Part shown: piece by piece, positions 1 through 7,406 of the stretch
Numbering within the stretch: position 1 is the first letter of the stretch
Layout: the number at the start of each line of letters is the position of its first letter
Origin: CAZCEC01 sp964497615
GTDB taxonomy: Bacteria > Chloroflexota > Anaerolineae > Anaerolineales > UBA6663
Direction of reading: 5' to 3'
DNA length: 49,099 bases
NCBI GenBank assembly: GCA_964497615.1
Contig: CAZCEC010000048.1
Span: 1 to 49,099, forward strand
Position numbers and translations under genes: made by a program
Notes under the pieces: model-generated
Database searches by the model: none
What the model was told of the DNA's origin: nothing
Seen by the model: the letters and a program-made list of their open reading frames with translations, nothing else

Positions 1-507
1 CGTGGCACCGTATCGGGTGAGAACGGCTGGCACCATTGGCCCGTAAATTGACAGCCGGAAAGTAAGCCGGCGCTGATCCACTGCATAGAGGTGTGTGAGG
101 GCCCACATGAAGTAGCGCAGGATGTTAGGGTCCATATTGGCAAGTTGTACCACGCCTGAACGTTTGGAGCCTTCCCCAGCATACAGCATCGCCAGGGCCA
201 ACTCATGCAACGCCCGGTCGTCCCCCAGGCTGCACGACACAGCCGCGCCAGCCTGAAAGGCCGCTTGCCGCGCGTGCGCGTGGCGTTGGCGATTGATCGG
301 CAGCGCCCTGGCAGCGAAGCCCGCCCGGTTGGCAACAAGGCGCGCTTGCAGGCGCGCTTCCTGCGCCGGTGCCAAGGACAGGTCTCTTAGCCAGCCAGAC
401 AGGGTGCTGCGGTTGATGCCTGTCAGCGCCTCAATTTCCTTATACGACAGGCCCTGTTCGCGGCGCAGGGCCTCAGCGTGCAGTCGACGTTCGCTCTTGG
501 CCCGCAT
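1..507 (-). CDS. Helix-turn-helix protein with endonuclease-like domain, partial (cut by window edge)
   Basis: The frame is open from an ATG at 507 down to base 1 (169 residues) with no stop, so the C-terminus lies outside the window. Residues about 18-45 form a helix-turn-helix (LSYKEIEALTGINRSTLSGW), of the resolvase/Hin type. Further on is an LAMLYAGEGSKRSG segment followed by VQLANMDPNILRYFMWAL. That pattern, A-x-GEGSK then ANxDPxxxRxF, is seen in HTH proteins whose second half resembles a LAGLIDADG-like homing endonuclease fold. This family comparison is from memory and was not searched. The role could be DNA binding or cleavage by a selfish element; a plain regulator is also possible. 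It is transcribed divergently from the thrS leader. An inverted repeat at 512-554 lies just upstream of its start and could be its operator. Confidence 0.7.
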   Translation of the reverse strand, partial: MRAKSERRLHAEALRREQGLSYKEIEALTGINRSTLSGWLRDLSLAPAQEARLQARLVANRAGFAARALPINRQRHAHARQAAFQAGAAVSCSLGDDRALHELALAMLYAGEGSKRSGVVQLANMDPNILRYFMWALTHLYAVDQRRLTFRLSIYGPMVPAVLTRYGAT

Positions 508-511
508 TTCG

Positions 512-554
512 GAACCCCTGATAGATATGTGCCATTAGTATAGGTCAGGGGTTC
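512..554. promoter_or_regulatory. Inverted repeat around a -10 box upstream of the HTH gene
   Basis: GAACCCCTGA (512-521) is matched perfectly by TCAGGGGTTC (545-554). On the minus strand a TATACT -10 box (537-542) lies between the arms, 30 bases before the HTH gene start. This arrangement fits autoregulation by the HTH protein, but no binding data exist. It could also be a terminal repeat of a small element. Confidence 0.45.
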
Positions 555-568
555 TGATTTCACCAGCA

Positions 569-596
569 TTGACCCCCACGCGAAGTTCGCTATAAT
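569..596 (+). promoter_or_regulatory. Sigma-70 type promoter of the thrS leader
   Basis: TTGACC (569-574), a 16-bp spacer and a consensus TATAAT (591-596). Transcription should begin at about 603, just before the T-box stem I. Confidence 0.8.
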
Positions 597-602
597 GATC
601 AC

Positions 603-880
603 AATCTAGATCACTAGACGCGACGACCGGGACGAGTAGCCGCGCAAGCGCTCCAGGGAGGCCAGGGCCATTGACTGCAAGCCCAGCCAGCCGTGAGCGC
701 GGCGAATACCACCCGCGAGCGTAACCCCCAACGCGCACATGCGCGAGTAGGGTGAACGGGCCGGCCCGTTACAGCCGCAAAGAGATCGCGGCGCACGAGT
801 ACGTGCGCTTAGCGAACTTGGGTGGAACCGCGAAGACCCTGGGTCTCTCGCCCCAAGCAGCATTGGGCGAGGGATTTTTG
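603..880 (+). promoter_or_regulatory. Threonine T-box riboswitch upstream of thrS
   Basis: The conserved T-box sequence TGGGTGGAACCGCG is at 819-832. In stem I, GCCGCGC (639-645) pairs with GCGCGGC (697-703). This leaves AGTA (635-638) opposite GAATACCAC (704-712), the classical S-turn and specifier loop. The ACC at 708-710 is a threonine codon, matching the downstream threonyl-tRNA synthetase. CCCCAAG (851-857) can pair with CTTGGG (817-822) as antiterminator, or with TTGGG (863-867) as terminator. Uncharged tRNA-Thr binding should therefore favour readthrough into thrS. Confidence 0.9.
847..879 (+). terminator. T-box controlled intrinsic terminator
   Basis: The stem is CTCGCCC(C)AA (847-856) with TTGGGCGAG (863-871), with one bulged C, followed by GGA and five Ts (875-879). 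It is mutually exclusive with the antiterminator formed with the T-box motif. Confidence 0.85.
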
Positions 881-895
881 TTTAAGGAGGTTGCG

Positions 896-943
896 ATGAC
901 CAGCGAGACCAACACTACCAGGCGGCGCCGGAGGAGACCATAG
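896..943 (+). CDS. Possible 15-residue leader peptide (Thr/Arg rich)
   Basis: A short frame ATG...TAG encodes MTSETNTTRRRRRRP. It is preceded by a strong ribosome binding site AAGGAGG (884-890), six bases before the ATG, and starts immediately after the T-box terminator. Four of the first eight residues are Thr and six consecutive Arg codons follow, so translation speed could report on amino-acid supply. A perfect 10-bp hairpin follows the stop codon, before the thrS ribosome binding site. Expression is unproven; the frame may be fortuitous. Confidence 0.4.
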   Translation: MTSETNTTRRRRRRP

Positions 944-950
944 AGACGCT

Positions 951-984
951 CCGCCGGCCGCCGCGACCTAAGCCCGGCCGGCGG
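951..984 (+). promoter_or_regulatory. GC hairpin between leader ORF and thrS
   Basis: CCGCCGGCCG (951-960) pairs perfectly with CGGCCGGCGG (975-984), with a 14-base loop. There is no U-tract, so it is not a standard terminator. It lies 8 bases after the leader stop and 43 bases before the thrS ribosome binding site, where it could affect pausing or mRNA stability. Confidence 0.5.
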
Positions 985-1037
985 GCGCCGAGATGGCGGC
1001 GCGCTGCCTGTTCACAACACAGTTTTAGGAGGCCAAG

Positions 1038-2819
1038 ATGCCTGAGAACAATGCTGAACGTTACGAAGACTCAGAACTTTACAAGATCCGCCACTCGGCC
1101 GCGCATGTGATGGCCCAGGCGGTGTCGGAGCTGTTCGCGCCCGGCGAGGCCAAGGTCGCCATCGGCCCGCCCATCGCCGATGGCTTCTACTATGACTTTG
1201 ACCTGCCGCGCCCGCTGACGCCCGACGACCTGGAGGTGATCGAGAAGCGCATGCGCCAGATCATCGGCGGCAAGCACGCATTCGTGCGGAAGGAAGTGAG
1301 CGCGGACGAGGCGCGGGCGCAGTTCGCCGGCCAGCCGTACAAGCTGGAGCTGATCGACGGGCTGGAGAAGGGCGGCATGGACGAGTACGGCAACCCGCTG
1401 GCCGAGAAGCCCGTGATCTCGTTCTACACGCACGACGCCTTCACGGACCTGTGCCGCGGGCCGCACGTCGCCGATACGAGCAAGATCAACCCGTCGGCCT
1501 TCAAGCTCACGAGCATCGCCGGGGCCTACTGGCGCGGCGACGCCAGCCGCCCCCAGCTTCAGCGCGTGTACGGCACGGCCTGGAAGACGTCCAAAGAGCT
1601 GGAAGAATACCTGTGGCGCATCGAGGAAGCCAAGAAGCGCGACCACCGCAAGCTGGGCAAGGAGTTGGACCTGTTCAGCGTCTCCGACGACGTGGGGCCG
1701 GGGCTGATCCTGTGGCACCCCAAGGGCGCCCGCATCCGCGTCATCGTCGAAGACTTCAGCCGCAAGGCTCACCTGGACAATGGGTATGAGTGGGTGTTCT
1801 CGCCCCACATCGGGCGCGGCCACTTGTGGGAGACGTCGGGGCACCTCGACTTCTACAAGGAGAGCATGTACGCGCCGATGGACATTGACGGCGAGGAGTT
1901 CTACGCCAAGCCGATGAACTGCCCGTTCCACATCGAGATCTTCAAGAGCCACCTGCGCTCATACCGCGACCTGCCCCGGCGCTATGCCGAGTACGGCACG
2001 GTCTACCGCTACGAACAGAGCGGCGTGCTGCACGGGCTCACGCGCGTGCGCGGCTTCACGCAGGACGACGCCCACATCTTCTGCCGGCCCGACCAGGTGG
2101 AAGACGAGATCAAGCGCGCGCTGGACTTCTCGCTCTACATCCTGCGCGCCATGGGGCTGACGGACTTCAAGGCCTACCTCTCCACGCGGCCCGACAAATA
2201 CGTGGGCGAGGTGGCCGACTGGGACATGGCGACGGTGGCGCTGCGCCAGGCGGTAGAAGCCGCCGAGCTGCCTTACGAAGTGGACGAGGGCGGTGGCGCG
2301 TTCTACGGACCGAAGATCGACCTGAAGGTCAACGACGCCCTAGGCCGCGAGTGGCAGCTCAGCACGATCCAGTTCGACTTCAACCTGCCGGAGCGGTTTG
2401 GGCTGGAATACACGGGCGAGGACGGCCAACCCAAGCGGCCCTACATGGTGCACCGCGCCCTGCTGGGCAGCATGGAGCGCTTCTTCGGCGTGCTCATCGA
2501 GCACTACGCGGGCGCGTTCCCGCTGTGGCTGGCCCCGGTGCAGGCCGTGGTGATTCCCATCGCCGACCGGCATGTGGACTACGCCAAACAGGTGGCCGCG
2601 AAGCTGAGGGCCGCGGACTTCCGCGTGGAGGTGGACGAGCGCAGCGAGCGGATGCAGGCCAAGATCCGCGATGCGCAGTTGCAGAAGGTGCCCTTCATGC
2701 TCGTCGTGGGCGACAAGGAAGCCGAGGCGGGCGCGGTATCCGTCCGCCGCCGCTCCGGCGAGGACCTGAAGAGCAAGCCGCTGGACGAGTTTGTGGCGCT
2801 GGCGAAGAGCGAGCTTTAG
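1038..2819 (+). CDS. thrS: Threonyl-tRNA synthetase (TGS domain absent)
   Basis: This cytoplasmic class II enzyme charges tRNA-Thr with threonine using ATP. The start is set by AGGAGG at 1027-1032. Residues 19-23 (HSAAH) and C139/H143 (CRGPH) are the HxxxH and CxxxH metal-site motifs of the editing domain. The class II core follows, with the three zinc ligands in MNCPFH, DDAHIF and MVHRALLGS, motif 2 around RYEQSGVLHGLTRVRGF, and a C-terminal anticodon-binding domain (from about residue 495). At 593 residues it is about 50 shorter than the usual 640. The protein opens directly at the editing domain, so the N-terminal TGS domain is missing, as in some other bacteria. Expression is controlled by the T-box leader upstream. 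Confidence 0.97.
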   Translation: MPENNAERYEDSELYKIRHSAAHVMAQAVSELFAPGEAKVAIGPPIADGFYYDFDLPRPLTPDDLEVIEKRMRQIIGGKHAFVRKEVSADEARAQFAGQPYKLELIDGLEKGGMDEYGNPLAEKPVISFYTHDAFTDLCRGPHVADTSKINPSAFKLTSIAGAYWRGDASRPQLQRVYGTAWKTSKELEEYLWRIEEAKKRDHRKLGKELDLFSVSDDVGPGLILWHPKGARIRVIVEDFSRKAHLDNGYEWVFSPHIGRGHLWETSGHLDFYKESMYAPMDIDGEEFYAKPMNCPFHIEIFKSHLRSYRDLPRRYAEYGTVYRYEQSGVLHGLTRVRGFTQDDAHIFCRPDQVEDEIKRALDFSLYILRAMGLTDFKAYLSTRPDKYVGEVADWDMATVALRQAVEAAELPYEVDEGGGAFYGPKIDLKVNDALGREWQLSTIQFDFNLPERFGLEYTGEDGQPKRPYMVHRALLGSMERFFGVLIEHYAGAFPLWLAPVQAVVIPIADRHVDYAKQVAAKLRAADFRVEVDERSERMQAKIRDAQLQKVPFMLVVGDKEAEAGAVSVRRRSGEDLKSKPLDEFVALAKSEL

Positions 2820-2840
2820 AGAAAAGGCCCCATCCCCCAC

Positions 2841-2877
2841 CCCCTTCCCCCGCGGAGCAGAGCCGCCGGGGAAGGGG
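2841..2877. repeat. CCCCTTCC-type hairpin repeat
   Basis: The arms 2841-2855 (CCCCTTCCCCCGCGG) and 2863-2877 pair at 14 of 15 positions. The preceding CATCCCCCACC is nearly the same as the lead-in of the hairpin at 21139-21170, so both belong to one dispersed family. It follows thrS directly and may help end transcription, although there is no U-tract. Confidence 0.6.
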
Positions 2878-2896
2878 CGCCGGGGCGCGCGCCGCT

Positions 2897-2930
2897 AATT
2901 CGTCCCAATTCGTGGAATTCGTGACGAAGG
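2897..2930. repeat. Degenerate 9-bp tandem repeat (AATTCGTGG type)
   Basis: AATTCGTCCC, AATTCGTGG and AATTCGTGA follow one another, then ACGAAGGG. The spacer between thrS and the beta-helix gene otherwise holds only the hairpin repeat and a possible -10 box TAGAAT (2970-2975). Confidence 0.5.
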
Positions 2931-3021
2931 GTTTCCCCATGCACGCCTCGCCCTCGCCCCGCCTTGCGCTAGAATAGTCGCCGGCAGCCAGACGCGGGCC
3001 GCCCTCTAGCGCGAGGTGCCC

Positions 3022-5277
3022 ATGCCGACGATCCGCCCCAAACGCATTGCGATTGTCATCGCGCTCTCTTTGGCGGGCCTGGCCCTGACAGGCGGGTTGG
3101 CCCTGCCAGCCACCGCCGCCCCCGCGCAGGTGTTTGTCTATCCGGGCGCGGACCCGTGCAACACCACCCTCCAGGCATGCATTTCGGCCGCCGGCCCCGG
3201 CGACGAGGTGCGCGTCCTGCCCGCCGTCTATAACGAGGCGCTGGTCATCACCGAGTCGGTCAGCCTGGTGCGCAACGGCGGAAGCGGCACGGTGGTGCTC
3301 CAGGCGCCGCCCGGCCAGCGCGTGCTCACCATCAGCGGCACAGTCACCAGCGCCGCGCAGATCGCACACCTGACCATCCAGGGCGCCGGGTTGGCCAGCG
3401 GCAACGGGGCGGGCATCCTGGTGTTGGCGCCGGCTCAGCCCAGCCTGCACGACCTTATCATCCAGAACAACACCGTCACCGCCGCCACCGGGCTGGGGGG
3501 CGGGCTGTTCACCGAATCTCCGCTCACCCTCACCAACGTCACCTTTCGCAACAACCTGGCCTTCGCCGGCTCGGGCGGCGGGCTGGCGGGCGCGCCCGGC
3601 GCGCATCTCATCCTCAACAACGTCACCTTCGACGGCAATGCCGCCGACCAGCGCGGGGGCGGGCTGTTCGCCAACAGCGCCGTCATCAGCGGGTCCACCT
3701 TCCACCTCAACCTCACCGGCGTGCTGCAAGGGGGCGGCGCCTACCTGACCGCCACAGCCGTCATCACCAACAGCCTGTTCGAGCGCAACGAGGCGCGCCA
3801 CCACGGCGGCGGCCTGTACACCGGCGACGCGGCCACCATCAACGGCAGCCTCTTTCGGCTCAATCACAGCCTCACCGAGAGCGCCGGGGCCGTGTATGCC
3901 CTCGGCAAGCTGTTCATCGCGGGCAGCATCATCACCGGCAGCACCTCGTACGACTCGGGCGGGGCGGTCTTTGCCCAGGGGCCGCTGACGATGTTTGATA
4001 CGCTGGTGGCGGAGAACATCAGCACCGGCGGCAGCGGGGCCGGTGTGCGGGCCAATAGCACCGCCGTCATCAGCAACACCCAGTTCATCTCCAACACGGC
4101 CTTCAACCCCGGCGGCGGCCTGCGCGTCACCCTGGGCGCGACCCTGCACAACACCGATTTCATCTCCAACATCTCGGGCGGGTCAGGCGGCGGGCTGCGG
4201 ACCAACGCCGACGCCGCCATCACCGGCGGCAGTTTTGTGGCGAACTCCGGCACGGCCGGGGGTGGCGCGCTGATCGCCGGCACGGCCACGGTCTCCCAAA
4301 CTGTCTTCCGCGGCAACACCGCCTCTGTTCAGGGGGGCGGGCTGAATGTCGTCACGGCCACGGTGCAGAGCGCGGTGTTTGATGACAATGAGGTGACGGC
4401 CGGCAACGGCGGCGGCCTGCACGCCCTCAGCGTGCTTGCGCTCGGCGACTCGCTCTTCACCGCCAACCGCGTCCTCAGCGGCACACAGGCCAATGCCACC
4501 GGCAGCGGCGGCGGGCTGTTCTCGGATGGGGTGCTGACCTCGACCGGCAACACCTTCATCGGCAACTTCGCTTTCCGGTTGGGCGGCGGGGCGGATGTCG
4601 ATGACACTCTGAGCCAGGGCGATGTGTTCCGGGGCAACCTTACCGGGCCGCAAGGCTCCGGCGGCGGGATGTTCGTAGCGGGCGTGTTCGTGGTGGACAG
4701 CGGCCAATTCTTCACCAACACCGCCAACACGGCCGGCGGGCTGGGCGTCAACTCCACCGCCCGCGGCGAAGTGTTCAATTCGCTGTTCGCCCGCAACGTC
4801 GTCACCTTCACCGACGGCGGCGCGGCGATGCGACTGCTCTCCTCCACGTATGTAACGCTGACGCACAACACCCTGGTGGGCAACAACCAGGCCAGCCGCG
4901 CCGCTGTCCACATGCAGGGCAGCGGCGACTTCTGGTTCTACGCCAACATCATCGCCAGCCATGCCCAGGGCCTCAAGCAGTTTGGCACGCCGCCCACGTC
5001 CACAGTCACCGTGGAACACACCCTGTTTCAATCGGTGACAACGCCCTACATCGGCCCCATCACGGCCGGCGGCACGAACATCACCGGCACCGCCGCCTTC
5101 TTCAACCCCGCCGCCGACAACTATCATCTCGGCCTGGGCAGCCTGGCGCTGGACGCCGCGCCGGACTACGGCCTGGCGGCAGACTTCGAGGGCCACGCTC
5201 GCCCGCTGGGCCTGGGCTTCGACCTCGGTTTCGACGAAGCCCAACTGCCGCTTTGGCTGCCCCTGATCCTAAGGTAA
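3022..5277 (+). CDS. Secreted right-handed beta-helix protein with choice-of-anchor Q end
   Basis: A signal peptide occupies residues about 1-33 (hydrophobic run then ATAAPA). The remainder consists of many GGG(L/G)-rich rungs of the pattern SxFxxNxAxxxGGGL, typical of parallel beta-helices of the pectate-lyase/polymorphic-outer-membrane type. The segment NYHLGLGSLALDAAPDYG near the C-terminus matches choice-of-anchor Q domains, and the last residues are LPLWLPLILR. No catalytic residues could be assigned, so adhesion or polysaccharide binding is as likely as hydrolysis. ATG 3022 is chosen over the in-frame GTG at 3016 because GCGAGG (3011-3016) is then placed as ribosome binding site. A similar but larger protein is encoded at 17406-21089. 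Confidence 0.85.
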   Translation: MPTIRPKRIAIVIALSLAGLALTGGLALPATAAPAQVFVYPGADPCNTTLQACISAAGPGDEVRVLPAVYNEALVITESVSLVRNGGSGTVVLQAPPGQRVLTISGTVTSAAQIAHLTIQGAGLASGNGAGILVLAPAQPSLHDLIIQNNTVTAATGLGGGLFTESPLTLTNVTFRNNLAFAGSGGGLAGAPGAHLILNNVTFDGNAADQRGGGLFANSAVISGSTFHLNLTGVLQGGGAYLTATAVITNSLFERNEARHHGGGLYTGDAATINGSLFRLNHSLTESAGAVYALGKLFIAGSIITGSTSYDSGGAVFAQGPLTMFDTLVAENISTGGSGAGVRANSTAVISNTQFISNTAFNPGGGLRVTLGATLHNTDFISNISGGSGGGLRTNADAAITGGSFVANSGTAGGGALIAGTATVSQTVFRGNTASVQGGGLNVVTATVQSAVFDDNEVTAGNGGGLHALSVLALGDSLFTANRVLSGTQANATGSGGGLFSDGVLTSTGNTFIGNFAFRLGGGADVDDTLSQGDVFRGNLTGPQGSGGGMFVAGVFVVDSGQFFTNTANTAGGLGVNSTARGEVFNSLFARNVVTFTDGGAAMRLLSSTYVTLTHNTLVGNNQASRAAVHMQGSGDFWFYANIIASHAQGLKQFGTPPTSTVTVEHTLFQSVTTPYIGPITAGGTNITGTAAFFNPAADNYHLGLGSLALDAAPDYGLAADFEGHARPLGLGFDLGFDEAQLPLWLPLILR

Positions 5278-5287
5278 CCACCGACCC

Positions 5288-7375
5288 ATGCCCGCCTTCA
5301 ACTATCCCCCCACCCGCACCATCGCCCAGGTGGACGACTACCACGGCACCCTGGTGGCCGACCCCTACCGCTGGCTGGAGGACACGGACTCAGCCGAGAC
5401 CCGCGCCTGGATCGCCGCGCAGAACGCCCTCACCCACGGTTATCTGTCCGCCACGCGCGCGCGCGAGCAATTCCGCCGGCGGCTGACGGAATTGTGGAAC
5501 TACGCCCGCGCCTATGCGCCCCTCCAGCGCGGCGGGCGCTACTTCCAACTGCGCAACACGGGCTTGCAGAATCACAATGTGCTGTTTGTGACGCAAGCCG
5601 ACGAAGGACGAACGACGAATGACGGAGACGGCGCCCGTGTGCTGCTCGACCCGAACGCGCTCTCGCCCGATGGCACGGTGTCGCTGGAGGACTGGTCGGT
5701 GAGCGAGGACGGCCGCTATCTGGCGTATGCCCTCAGCGGCAGCGGCTCCGACTGGCGCACCTGGCGCGTGCGCGACGTGAATACGGGCCATGACCTGCCC
5801 GACGTGCTGGAGTGGAGCAAGTTCAGCGGGGTGGAGTGGGCCAAGGACGGCTCCGGCTTCTACTACGGGCGCTACGACCCGCCCGCGCCCGGCCAGGCCT
5901 ACGCCGCCGTCACCGACCGCCAGCGGCTCTACTTCCACCGGCTGGGCGACCCGCAATCCGCCGACCGCCTGATCTACGAGCGGGCCGACCAGCCCAAGTG
6001 GGCGTTTCACCCGCACCTGACTCACGACGGGCGCTACCTGGTGCTGCACGTCAGCCAGGGCAGCGACCGCCGCAACCGGCTGTTCTACCAGGACCTGGAA
6101 ACGGGCGGGCCGGTGGTGGAGTTGATCGCGGAGCTGGAGGCCAGCTTCAGCCTGGTGGACAGCGACGGCCCGGTGTTCTACCTGCACACCAACCTCGACG
6201 CGCCGAGCGGCCGCGTCATCGCCATTGACCTGCGCCAGCCCGCCCGCGAGCAGTGGCGCACCCTCATCCCCGAACACGCGGATGCCCTGCGGCACGTCCT
6301 CCTGGCGGGCGGGCAGTTCGTGGCGCTGTATCTGCACGACGCCTACCACGCCTTACGGCGCTTCGCGCTGGACGGCGCGTCGCTGGGCGACATCCCCTTG
6401 CCCACCCTGGGCTCGATCAGCGTGGACAATGAGCCGACCCTCAGCGGCCGGCGCGACTCGCACAAGTTGTTCTACGTCTTTCACTCCTTCGTCCACCCGT
6501 TCAGCGTGTACCAGCACGACCTGCGTACCGGCCTCAGCGAGGCGCTCTTCACCGCGCCGGTCAAGTTCGACTTCACGCCCTATGTCACGCGCCAGGTGTT
6601 CGTCACCAGCCGCGACGGCACGCAGGTGCCGATGTTCCTCGTCCACCGGCAGGGCGTGGAGTCGAACGCCCCTACCCTGCTCTTCGGCTATGGCGGCTTC
6701 AACAACGCCCAGACGCCATCATTCCAGCCGGGGCGGCTGGCGTGGCTGGAGTTGGGTGGGGTGTACGCGCTGGCCGGGCTGCGCGGCGGCGGCGAGTATG
6801 GCGAGGCCTGGCACCAGGCCGGCTCGCTGCTCCAGAAGCAGAATACCTTCGACGACTTTATCGCCAGCGCCGAATACCTGATCGCCGAGGGCATCACCAC
6901 CCCCGCCCGGCTGGCCATCGAGGGTCGCTCCAACGGCGGACTGCTGGTGGGCGCGTGCCTCACCCAGCGGCCCGACCTCTTTGGCGCCGCGGTGCCGCAC
7001 GTGGGCGTGATGGACATGCTGCGCTTCCACAAGTTCACCATCGGCTGGGCTTGGGTGAGCGACTACGGCTCGGCCGACGACCCGGCGCAGTTCCAGGTGC
7101 TGCGCGCCTACTCGCCCCTGCACAACCTGCGGGCGGGCACGCACTACCCCGCCACCCTCATCACCACCGCCGACCACGACGACCGGGTGGTGCCGGGGCA
7201 CTCGTTCAAGTTCGCGGCGGCCCTCCAAGCGGCGCAGGGCGGCGAGGCGCCCATCCTCATCCGGGTGCAGGCGGCCGCCGGGCATGGCGGGGCGCGCAAG
7301 CCCGTCAACGTCGCCATCGCCGAGCAGACGGATATGTACACCTTCCTGGTGATGAACCTGGGCGTCGCGTTTTGA
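5288..7375 (+). CDS. Prolyl oligopeptidase, family S9A
   Basis: Serine peptidase that cleaves short peptides after proline. The N-terminus (YPPTRTIAQVDDYHGTLVADPYRWLED) is typical of the family. The propeller occupies about residues 70-420 and the alpha/beta-hydrolase domain the remainder. The catalytic triad is visible: Ser548 in GRSNGG, the Asp in HDDRVVP near 630, and His666 in AAGHGG. Its length of 695 residues is normal. No signal peptide is seen, so it should be cytoplasmic. It starts 10 bases after the beta-helix gene stop. A run of four 7-bp repeats (5600-5627) is embedded in frame and encodes part of DEGRTTNDGDG, in a surface loop just before VLLDPN. Confidence 0.95.
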   Translation: MPAFNYPPTRTIAQVDDYHGTLVADPYRWLEDTDSAETRAWIAAQNALTHGYLSATRAREQFRRRLTELWNYARAYAPLQRGGRYFQLRNTGLQNHNVLFVTQADEGRTTNDGDGARVLLDPNALSPDGTVSLEDWSVSEDGRYLAYALSGSGSDWRTWRVRDVNTGHDLPDVLEWSKFSGVEWAKDGSGFYYGRYDPPAPGQAYAAVTDRQRLYFHRLGDPQSADRLIYERADQPKWAFHPHLTHDGRYLVLHVSQGSDRRNRLFYQDLETGGPVVELIAELEASFSLVDSDGPVFYLHTNLDAPSGRVIAIDLRQPAREQWRTLIPEHADALRHVLLAGGQFVALYLHDAYHALRRFALDGASLGDIPLPTLGSISVDNEPTLSGRRDSHKLFYVFHSFVHPFSVYQHDLRTGLSEALFTAPVKFDFTPYVTRQVFVTSRDGTQVPMFLVHRQGVESNAPTLLFGYGGFNNAQTPSFQPGRLAWLELGGVYALAGLRGGGEYGEAWHQAGSLLQKQNTFDDFIASAEYLIAEGITTPARLAIEGRSNGGLLVGACLTQRPDLFGAAVPHVGVMDMLRFHKFTIGWAWVSDYGSADDPAQFQVLRAYSPLHNLRAGTHYPATLITTADHDDRVVPGHSFKFAAALQAAQGGEAPILIRVQAAAGHGGARKPVNVAIAEQTDMYTFLVMNLGVAF
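5600..5627. repeat. 7-bp tandem repeat inside the prolyl oligopeptidase gene
   Basis: Four consecutive heptads: GACGAAG, GACGAAC, GACGAAT, GACGGAG. The same unit occurs in intergenic arrays elsewhere in the window. No frame of this unit contains a stop codon on either strand. Confidence 0.8.
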
Positions 7376-7400
7376 CTCTCGGCGCGGTCGCGGGTATGGT
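7372..7400 (+). promoter_or_regulatory. Promoter of the GH5-like lipoprotein, leaderless type
   Basis: TTGACT (7372-7377), a 17-bp spacer, TATGGT (7395-7400). Only six bases separate the -10 box from the ATG at 7407, so the transcript probably starts at the start codon. The -35 box overlaps the stop codon of the upstream gene. Confidence 0.65.
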
Positions 7401-7406
7401 GTAAGC

